Assembly (NCBI RefSeq): GCF_031581265.1
Contig: NZ_JAVLBQ010000055.1
Coordinates: 1-12,027 of the forward strand
Direction of reading: 5' to 3'
DNA: 12,027 nt
DNA from: Gracilimonas sp031581265
GTDB taxonomy: Bacteria; Bacteroidota; Rhodothermia; Balneolales; Balneolaceae
This document shows, piece by piece, positions 1 to 5,525 of this stretch; position 1 is the stretch's first letter; the number at the start of each line of letters is the position of its first letter. The notes beneath the pieces are model-generated. The model did no database searches and was not told where the DNA came from. It saw nothing but the letters and a program-made list of their open reading frames with translations. The position numbers and the translations under genes are program-made.

Positions 1-45
1 GTTAATGGCAGTAAGGCGATGTTGTCAGCGTCTTACTGTCAATAA
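1..45 (+). CDS. possible 3' tail of an upstream gene (partial)
   Basis: Frame 1 is open from the window edge to a TAA at 43-45 and would encode a C-terminus ending in SASYCQ. The 15-nt gap to the next ATG resembles the 14-nt gap between the two following genes, which would fit one operon. Frame 2 is also open, to a TAA at 56-58, so the choice is uncertain. A tail this short cannot be assigned to a family. Confidence 0.25.
   Translation, partial: VNGSKAMLSASYCQ
6..41. repeat. 13-bp imperfect inverted repeat (hairpin)
   Basis: Arms 6-18 and 29-41 pair over 13 positions, with a core of CAGTAAG against CTTACTG and two G-T wobbles, around a 10-nt loop. No T-run follows, so it is not a classical intrinsic terminator. 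It could be an mRNA hairpin between the upstream gene and the lipoprotein operon, or a REP-like palindrome. Confidence 0.45.
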
Positions 46-60
46 TATTATTCATTAAAT

Positions 61-570
61 ATGAAGTATATCTTTTTTATCTCCATTATATTTGTTTCAA
101 GTTCCTGCGAAAAAACTACAAAAGAAGAAAAAAAGTCATTTAAGAGCCAAATAATATTTATTGTAGGAAATGAAAACATCTCAAAATTTAATACAAATGT
201 AGATTCGAGTAATTTTATTGGAAGATTTAATTTCATCTATTTTGTAGATGGGGGATGCGACTTGTGTTCATTAGATTTAAGTGAAGTTGAAAATCTGAGG
301 AAATCACTATTTTCAGATTATATTGTTAAACCGATTGTAATTATATATGGAAATGTAAATATTTATACATTAAAACTAATAAAAGATAAGGATCTCTATA
401 ATTACTCCATCTATGCTCTAAATTATAATGATTACGATTCTTTGATGATCGATTTTAACCAAAATACTAATTCATTAATTGTTGATAAAAATGGAATGAT
501 TAAATATTCTGGAAATCCGCTTACAGAAAAAAATGACATGAATAGGTTATTAGAAATTTTAAAACAATAG
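61..570 (+). CDS. thioredoxin-fold lipoprotein with CxxC motif
   Basis: This is a small (169 aa) predicted lipoprotein. Residues 2-15 form a hydrophobic signal segment ending SSS before Cys16, a Bacteroidota-style lipobox. A polar, Lys/Glu-rich linker follows. The middle has a beta strand running into GCDLC (Cys66-x-x-Cys69), as in the redox-active turn of thioredoxin/TlpA/AhpC-type proteins. The C-terminal part (NSLIVDKNGMIKYSG) matches the usual late strand and beta-hairpin of that fold. It is short for TlpA and lacks the WCxxC tryptophan, so a periplasmic thiol reductant or a divergent, possibly non-catalytic relative are both possible. No SD is visible at the ATG. The next gene, also a lipoprotein, starts 14 nt after the stop, so the two are probably co-transcribed. 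The coding sequence is much more AT-rich than the genes after 1777. The fold call is by motif; the substrate is unknown. Confidence 0.7.
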   Translation: MKYIFFISIIFVSSSCEKTTKEEKKSFKSQIIFIVGNENISKFNTNVDSSNFIGRFNFIYFVDGGCDLCSLDLSEVENLRKSLFSDYIVKPIVIIYGNVNIYTLKLIKDKDLYNYSIYALNYNDYDSLMIDFNQNTNSLIVDKNGMIKYSGNPLTEKNDMNRLLEILKQ

Positions 571-584
571 ATATTAAAAATAAA

Positions 585-1654
585 ATGTATTTACTCTTTA
601 AATCATCATTAAAAACGAACAAGTTTTTATTAGTAATAACTATAGCTTTGGTATCTATTTCTTGTACAAATGAAACAACGAAAATATCCTATGAGGCTGA
701 TAAATCTTTAGAGCCGAATAAGGTTAGTGTGGATGGGGGAGAAATTTTGTATCCTTCTGGGCTTGATGTATTGAATTCAAATTTATTGATAATTGACGGC
801 AAGTTAGATAGTAGTAAATTTAAGTTTTTTGATTTAGAAAGCTTTGATTTAATTACTTCATTCGGAAAACAGGGAAGAGGACCTAAAGAGTTTAGTGATA
901 TAATTTTATCACCTGTGTCAACTACAGTTAATGACGAAGTACAGATCTTTGATTGGTCAAAAAATATATTGTCAGATATGATGTGAACAATGATGTTGAG
1001 CCTCTAAAATATTCAAAGTACGCTACATATATTTTACCTCCTCAATTGATGTTGTCGCAAAATGCAGCATTTATTAACGATACAACTATTATTTCAAGTG
1101 GCGGGTTAACCAAAGGGCTTGTTGCTTTCACAAATACAAACAGTGACAAAAGCGAATACATCAATCCCTTGAAATATGATTTGGAGGAGCTGAATGAAAA
1201 AGAAAAAGGATATTTGTTTGAAAGTGTTGTAGCCGTTAATGCAGACAAAAAATTAATAGCCATAGCACCAAGATTTGTGCCTGAACTGTTTATTATTAAT
1301 TTTGATGGAGAATTGATATCAAGCTATGCGTTACCGGAAAATTTTGATCTGAATCAATTTGACGACATAGCAAATAAGAAAGGGATTTTCTATGGAGTAG
1401 CTGCTACGGATGAATATATATATGTTGCTCACGTCGGAAAAACGCTTAATGAAATGAGTGCAATTATTGAAGAGGAGGACTATAACGATGTCAACTTTAC
1501 AAATTTGTATCTTTTTGACTGGGAAGGTGAATTTATAGAATCTTATCAACTACTGGGGGGGTCTTATCGGAGTATTTACGTTGATGAGGTAAACAACAGA
1601 GTATTTTCTTTAGATTTACTCACTTCAAGTATAGTTTACATTGAATTAGAGTAG
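585..1654 (+). pseudogene. 6-bladed beta-propeller (TolB-like) lipoprotein, frameshifted
   Basis: Two overlapping frames encode one protein. The first (585-986, 133 codons) has an N-terminal membrane segment ending VSIS before Cys27 (lipoprotein), then propeller blades with the family signature GKQGRGPKEF at residues 94-103. It stops at a TGA (984-986). The second frame continues the propeller to 1654, including late blades of the type DWEGEFIESYQL followed by VDEVNNRVF, as in Bacteroidota TolB-like 6-bladed lipoproteins. The frames join at an A6 run (959-964): one extra A would give an unbroken ~356-residue protein reading WSKKYIVRYDV. TTG at 953 is the only upstream start in the second frame and has no SD, so independent translation is unlikely. 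It may be a pseudogene, an assembly or sequencing slip, or a slippage site. It follows the thioredoxin-like lipoprotein closely. Function in the family is poorly defined; a cell-surface or periplasmic binding scaffold is inferred. Confidence 0.75.
957..965 (+). other. A6 homopolymer at the frameshift junction
   Basis: In the upstream frame the codons are TCA AAA AAT, which contain the heptamer A AAA AAT. A -1 shift here restores the propeller frame (TAT ATT GTC). The run could slip during transcription, translation or replication. Nothing in the flanking sequence proves a programmed event. Confidence 0.4.
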
Positions 1655-1686
1655 TTTATCTCGTTCGCTGGTTCGTAAAGCATGCC

Positions 1687-1701
1687 GGAACCTCCGGTTC
1701 C
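1687..1701. terminator. short hairpin between convergent genes
   Basis: GGAACC and GGTTCC pair around a TCC loop, 32 nt after the propeller stop and 75 nt beyond the mutS2 stop. There is no good T-run on either strand, so terminator function is only suggested by its position between two converging genes. It could equally be a short interspersed palindrome. Confidence 0.3.
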
Positions 1702-1748
1702 AATAAGTTGAATTTGAGTTATAAACTTAGATAAAAGCCAATATAACC

Positions 1749-1773
1749 CGCAACCCGAACCACGCAACCCGAA
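1749..1773. repeat. 11-bp tandem direct repeat (period 14)
   Basis: CGCAACCCGAA occurs at 1749-1759 and again at 1763-1773, separated by CCA, and is bordered by further partial ACCCG/AACCC units. It lies immediately downstream of the mutS2 stop, in its presumed 3' UTR. A simple-sequence array or a remnant of an interspersed repeat is likely. Confidence 0.55.
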
Positions 1774-1776
1774 ACC

Positions 1777-4188
1777 CTAAGCAAGCTCCACAATTGTACA
1801 CCCGGCGCCACCTCTTTCAATTGGAGCTGTTTCCGCGCTTTTTACATCATCACGGGTATTTAGGTACGACTGAATCTGGCTACGCAAAATCCCATCGCCT
1901 TTACCATGGACGATCTCAACCTGATTCATATTGCGGAATACAGCACGGTCAATATATCGAGTGACTTCATGAATGGCATCTTCAGTTCGGTATCCCCGAA
2001 GATCTATGGATGGTTTAACCATTTCGTTGGCTAAGTTACTGTCACCAACAATCATGGATGAACGTGCCCTTGCCTTCTTCTTTTCCTGTTTCTTCTCAAC
2101 TTTAACCAGGTTCTTGTATTTGGTTTTGAGTCGCAATCCACCGGCCTGCACGACGGCATTTTTGCCATTGATCTCTACCAGTTCCCCTGTGGTATTTCCA
2201 TCTTTGAACCGGACATCATCACCTTCTTTGGGAGGATCATCGGTGGTTTGCTCGCGATCTTCTTTTTTTTCCTCGATTTCTTGCAGTGAGCGATCAATTT
2301 CTTTCTTTTCCTCCTCCACATCTTTGCGGATTTCCTTGATCTCATCCTTATCCGCCTTGTTTTGTTCTACAATCTGTTGCACAGCTCGCTCCACCCGCTG
2401 ATTGGCCGAATCCATTATGGCTTTTGCTTCCTTCAGCGCTTTCTCGCGGATTTTCTCCTTATCCTTTTCGATGGCCTGAATCTTATTCTCAAACTTCTTC
2501 CGCTCCGATTCTGCCTTTGCTTGCAGGGAAGTGTACTTCTCCTTGAGTTCTGCTGCTTGCTGCGACTTCGTCTCCAGCTCCGTAATCAGCGATTCCATTT
2601 TATTCTTGGCCTCACCCAAGATCACTTTTGCTCGCTTCAGTACATCTTGATCCAGCTCCATCCGCTGGGCAATTTCAAAAGCATAACTGCTGCCGGGAAT
2701 GCCTTTTTTGAACTTATAGGTGGGAGAGAGAGTGGCCTGATCAAATTCCATGGAGCCGTTTACGGCCATTTCATGCTCATGGGCAAAGACTTTAAGTGAG
2801 CCGTGGTGCGTGGTAACAATCACTTTGCAATCCTGTTCCAGCATCCGTTCTATAAAGGATTGAAATAGCGCACCGCCTTCCTCGGGATCGGTTCCTGCGG
2901 CTGCTTCATCAATAAGGACCAAACTTCCGGAATCGAATTGCTTTACAGTTTCCCTCATCCACTGTAAGCGAGATGAGAACGTACTCAGGTCGTCTTCGAT
3001 GGATTGATCATCGCCCATATCCACAAATAACCCGGAGAAAACAGGGATTTCGGAAGTGGGATCAGCAGGAACGCCAAAGCCGGATTGTATCATCAATGAC
3101 AATAAGCCCACTGTTTTCATGGCTACCGATTTACCTCCTGCATTGGGACCGGTGATCATAAGGCAGCGTTCGTCTTCTTCCATTTTCATGAATAATGGAA
3201 TGATTTTTTCCCGCTCTTCTTCTTTTCGAATACCCAAATTTTTTAGTCGCAGGATGGGGTTGTAGGCTTCTTTTACGCTGAGGTAATTCTTCTCGGCGAT
3301 AATTGGGATGTGTCCATCAAGTTTTTGAGTGAGTTTAGCCTTAGCAGAAATCACATCAATTTCAGCAAGGTAGAGCGTGTTTTGATCAATGTAGTCCCGG
3401 TTTTTACGGACGTGTTTGGTCAGCTCTCGGAGAATTCGTTCAATTTCTCGCTGTTCCTCCGCCTCAAACTGCCGGATTTCATTGTTCATATTCAACGCCT
3501 CTACCGGCTCGATATATACCGTTTGTCCGCTGGATGAAACATCATGCACAAAGCCCTGCACTTTTCGTTTGAATTCAGCTTGGATTGGAATTACCATACG
3601 TCCGTTGCGGATAGTAGCTCCTTCATCGGAAGTCATGCCATCCTTGGATGCTTTGCTCATGGCCCTATTGATAGTTCCCCGGAGATCACTTTTCCGTTTA
3701 TTGAGTTTACGGCGTATGGATTGCAGTTCCGAACTGGCATCATCCCGCAATTCCCCGTGCTCCGTTACTTTTTCCTTAATACTCTTTTCCAGCTCTTTCA
3801 TCGGAATTAGTCCTTCCGATACTTTGGCAAGCTGAGGGTATTCTTCAGAACGTTGTTTCAGAAATTTCTTTACGTTTCGTGAGATGGAGCAGATTTTCAG
3901 GATATCGACAAAGGCAGGAAGCGGGATAAGGCTTCCTTCGGCTTTAGATACAGATAGGTAGTCTCTGACTTCAGGAAATTCCCGAAGGGGAAATGGATCG
4001 GGATCAGCATTAATCTCCAGCATTTCGGCTGTCTGTTGCGTCAGTAACTCGACTCGCTTACGGTCAGAGACCGGTTGCAAAGATTCGAGGAGTTCTTCCG
4101 ACCGGATTGACTGGGTTAATTCAAGTGCAGCCTCCCGTATTTGTTCAAAGCCGAGTTTATCTAAAAGGGAATTGGGGTAGATTTTCAT
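1777..4188 (-). CDS. mutS2: MutS2 family ATPase/endonuclease
   Basis: Full-length MutS2 (803 aa, about the family's usual size). MutS2 is a dimeric ABC-type ATPase with a C-terminal Smr domain. It was described as an anti-recombination DNA nuclease and, in Bacillus subtilis, as a sensor that splits collided ribosomes. The start MKIYPNSLLDKLGF is the canonical N-terminus. The core/clamp region covers about residues 1-330. Walker A is GPNAGGKS (347-354), the ABC signature region is STFSSRL (402-408), Walker B is LVLIDE (423-428) followed by AAAGTDPEEG, and the H-loop is TTHHGSLK (459-466). A long charged coiled coil spans about 525-645 and a KOW-like beta module about 652-697. The Smr domain at the C-terminus has DLRG (729-732) and HGKGDG (761-766), so the nuclease motifs are present. 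The gene stands alone, converging on the propeller gene. No partner gene is adjacent. Confidence 0.97.
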   Translation of the reverse strand: MKIYPNSLLDKLGFEQIREAALELTQSIRSEELLESLQPVSDRKRVELLTQQTAEMLEINADPDPFPLREFPEVRDYLSVSKAEGSLIPLPAFVDILKICSISRNVKKFLKQRSEEYPQLAKVSEGLIPMKELEKSIKEKVTEHGELRDDASSELQSIRRKLNKRKSDLRGTINRAMSKASKDGMTSDEGATIRNGRMVIPIQAEFKRKVQGFVHDVSSSGQTVYIEPVEALNMNNEIRQFEAEEQREIERILRELTKHVRKNRDYIDQNTLYLAEIDVISAKAKLTQKLDGHIPIIAEKNYLSVKEAYNPILRLKNLGIRKEEEREKIIPLFMKMEEDERCLMITGPNAGGKSVAMKTVGLLSLMIQSGFGVPADPTSEIPVFSGLFVDMGDDQSIEDDLSTFSSRLQWMRETVKQFDSGSLVLIDEAAAGTDPEEGGALFQSFIERMLEQDCKVIVTTHHGSLKVFAHEHEMAVNGSMEFDQATLSPTYKFKKGIPGSSYAFEIAQRMELDQDVLKRAKVILGEAKNKMESLITELETKSQQAAELKEKYTSLQAKAESERKKFENKIQAIEKDKEKIREKALKEAKAIMDSANQRVERAVQQIVEQNKADKDEIKEIRKDVEEEKKEIDRSLQEIEEKKEDREQTTDDPPKEGDDVRFKDGNTTGELVEINGKNAVVQAGGLRLKTKYKNLVKVEKKQEKKKARARSSMIVGDSNLANEMVKPSIDLRGYRTEDAIHEVTRYIDRAVFRNMNQVEIVHGKGDGILRSQIQSYLNTRDDVKSAETAPIERGGAGCTIVELA

Positions 4189-4484
4189 CTATAATATTTG
4201 AGTAAAAGTGCTGAAAAATCTGAATTTATTATGCTCTGAGGGAAAGTATTTTATTTAAAATCGGTTATCTCCAAGAGCTTCTAAGTTAGATGGTATTCCA
4301 TTCTATTCATCAAAGACTTTGAGATCCTTCGCGTTCAACTACGAATCATTTTATGTTTATCAGGCGCTCAGGATGACATTCTTTTTTCTTACATCAGAGT
4401 TTGATTATTCAGTAAAGATAAAGGTAGGAGGGCTGGTTCCCAAGTTGAGATAAAATTCAAACTCCGGGTGCAAAATTTGAGCAT
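4189..4484. other. intergenic stretch upstream of mutS2
   Basis: No coding sequence is supported here. The first ~70 bp are AT-rich and must carry the minus-strand mutS2 promoter, but no clear TAnnTTTG box was found. A REP-like palindrome (4322-4378) lies in the middle. The remainder, up to the hairpin array at 4485, shows nothing recognisable. Confidence 0.5.
4322..4378. repeat. REP-like palindrome, arms split by a ~30-bp insert
   Basis: The left arm AGATCCTTCGCG (4322-4333) and right arm GCGCTCAGGATGACA (4364-4378) contain complementary ATCCT/AGGAT and CGC/GCG segments. On the minus strand this reads TCATCCTGAGCGC, then a ~30-nt insert, then CGCGAAGGATCT. That resembles a short palindrome common between genes in Bacteroidota, in which the halves are normally close together. 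The family match is from memory. Confidence 0.5.
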
Positions 4485-4635
4485 GAAGCAGGAGCTTCTC
4501 GATTTGCGCTCCCAAACAGGAGTTTGGGGGCGAGTGCTTGTTAGTTACTTTTTTAGAGTCATATTATACTTTGTAAACCTAAAATCTCGTACCCAAGCTC
4601 CTGCTTGGGTACGTTCAATTCGAAGCTCCAGCTTC
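4485..4635. repeat. hairpin array upstream of RAYT (BIME-like)
   Basis: Four hairpins form a large inverted pair. Left half: mini-hairpin GAAGC-AGGA-GCTTC (4485-4498), an 8-nt spacer, then an 11-bp stem starting CGCTCCCAAAC with loop AGGA (4507-4532, one T-G wobble). Right half, in opposite orientation: an 11-bp stem starting CGTACCCAAGC with loop TCCT (4588-4613), an 8-nt spacer (4614-4621), then GAAGC-TCCA-GCTTC (4622-4635). The intervening 55 bp contain TATACTTTG (4565-4573), a possible but imperfect promoter element for the transposase. A same-architecture array lies downstream of the transposase, which indicates a cognate substrate pair. Confidence 0.85.
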
Positions 4636-4645
4636 ATAAACAAAA

Positions 4646-4671
4646 AATTCCTAAAAAAAGTGTAAGGAATT
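4646..4671. repeat. 7-bp inverted repeat in RAYT leader
   Basis: AATTCCT (4646-4652) and AGGAATT (4665-4671) pair around a 12-nt A-rich loop, 35 nt before the transposase ATG. It could form a weak leader hairpin. No function can be read from it. Confidence 0.3.
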
Positions 4672-4705
4672 CCATTCTCATCGCTCTAACTAAGAAAAGC
4701 AAAAA

Positions 4706-5242
4706 ATGGGAAGAAGCAGATATAAAATATACGAAGAGCACTACCCGTACTTCATAACCTCCGGTGTGGTCGATAGTATAGCTTTATTCAAAGACCCTGA
4801 GCTGGTTCAGTTAATTTTAGACGGCTTAATTTTTCTTCAAAAGAAAAGAGGTGTTGAGATAAATGCTTATGTAATTCTTGAAAATCATTTTCATTTGATA
4901 GCAAAAGGAGAGAATCTGGGTAAGCATATAAAAAACTTCAAATCGTTTATGGCTCATCAGGTTATTGAGGTCCTTAAGAAAAAGAAAGATTTATTGAGCC
5001 TTAATAAATTAAGACAAGCAAAAAGAGATCATAAAACAGAAAGTCAGTATCAGGTATGGGATGAAGGCTTTCATCCAAAGCAGTTATTTACATACGAGAT
5101 GGTAGCTCAAAAATTGGATTACATTCATTTTAATCCGGTTAAAAGAGGGTATGTGGATCAGCCGAGCCATTGGCGTTATTCTTCAGTCCGGGATTATGAG
5201 GGTGAAACCGGATTGATTCCAATCACTATTTTTAACGGATAG
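4706..5242 (+). CDS. REP-associated tyrosine transposase (RAYT, Y1/HUH family)
   Basis: This is a 178-aa single-domain member of the Y1 transposase (IS200-like, TnpA_REP) family. These enzymes nick single-stranded DNA at hairpins through a tyrosine and a His-hydrophobic-His metal site. Visible motifs are N-terminal RYKIYEEHYPYFITS (the usual YHVT-like opening strand), the HUH motif in ENHFHLIAKG (His61, His63), VWDEGFHPKQL around 117-127, and the hallmark YIHFNPVKRGYV with Tyr139 as candidate nucleophile, followed by HWRYSSVRDY. Length and motif order are complete, so it is probably intact. No strong SD precedes the ATG. It stands alone between mutS2 and a TonB receptor, with matched hairpin arrays on both sides (4485-4635, 5254-5486) that are its likely substrates. 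Family members are usually single-copy domesticated genes that spread REP elements in trans; whether it is active here is unknown. Confidence 0.92.
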   Translation: MGRSRYKIYEEHYPYFITSGVVDSIALFKDPELVQLILDGLIFLQKKRGVEINAYVILENHFHLIAKGENLGKHIKNFKSFMAHQVIEVLKKKKDLLSLNKLRQAKRDHKTESQYQVWDEGFHPKQLFTYEMVAQKLDYIHFNPVKRGYVDQPSHWRYSSVRDYEGETGLIPITIFNG

Positions 5243-5253
5243 TATTGAAGTTT

Positions 5254-5486
5254 GAAGCAGGAGCTTCGAATATTACGCTCCCAAACAGGAGTTTGGGAGC
5301 GAGTGCTAAATTTTGGGAGCGAGTACCGCTGGGTAAATATTATCTCGATGAAGTTTTGATCTCGTGACTTTCTATCGATTTCGCCACTCACTATTGTCCT
5401 CGATATTTACCTATCAAACTCGTTATCCCAACCAACCTCGTGCCCAAGCTCCTGCTTGGGCACGCCTGTTTCGAAGCTCCAGCTTC
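5254..5486. repeat. hairpin array downstream of RAYT (BIME-like)
   Basis: This repeats the upstream plan. GAAGC-AGGA-GCTTC (5254-5267), an 8-nt spacer, then an 11-bp stem CGCTCCCAAAC with loop AGGA (5276-5301, fully paired). After 137 bp comes an 11-bp stem CGTGCCCAAGC with loop TCCT (5439-5464), an 8-nt spacer (5465-5472), and GAAGC-TCCA-GCTTC (5473-5486). Compared with the upstream copy, the right stem carries a T-A to C-G type pair change on both sides of the hairpin, and the left stem a wobble-to-Watson-Crick change. A partial extra copy of the left hairpin's 3' arm lies at 5312-5324. The 5243-5525 gap contains no gene. Confidence 0.85.
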
Positions 5487-5491
5487 ATACT

Positions 5492-5511
5492 AAAAAAACC
5501 GAGCACCTCAG
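5492..5511 (-). terminator. intrinsic terminator of the TonB receptor gene
   Basis: On the minus strand CTGAG-GTG-CTCGG (5511 down to 5499, one T-G wobble) forms a 5-bp hairpin followed directly by seven Ts (5498-5492). It starts 15 nt past the receptor stop codon. The stem is short, but the hairpin plus U-tract layout and position fit Rho-independent termination. Confidence 0.5.
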
Positions 5512-5525
5512 ATATCCAAAAAAAA

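Noticed and set aside
1973..3835. Several plus-strand frames of 60-145 codons
   Set aside because: All lie antisense to the well-supported mutS2, are Ser/Phe/Leu-rich mirror translations and show no recognisable motif.
4468..4665. 65-codon frame across the upstream hairpin array (SQTGVWG and TQAPAWV segments)
   Set aside because: It is the translation of the palindromes themselves. The same kind of peptide (SQTPVWE, AQAPAWA) reappears wherever the array recurs (5194-5391 minus, 5364-5615 plus), so it is repeat-derived noise.
4485..5486. CRISPR-like array
   Set aside because: The repeats are inverted hairpin pairs with conserved loops around a transposase. They are not evenly spaced direct repeats with unique spacers, and no cas gene is present.
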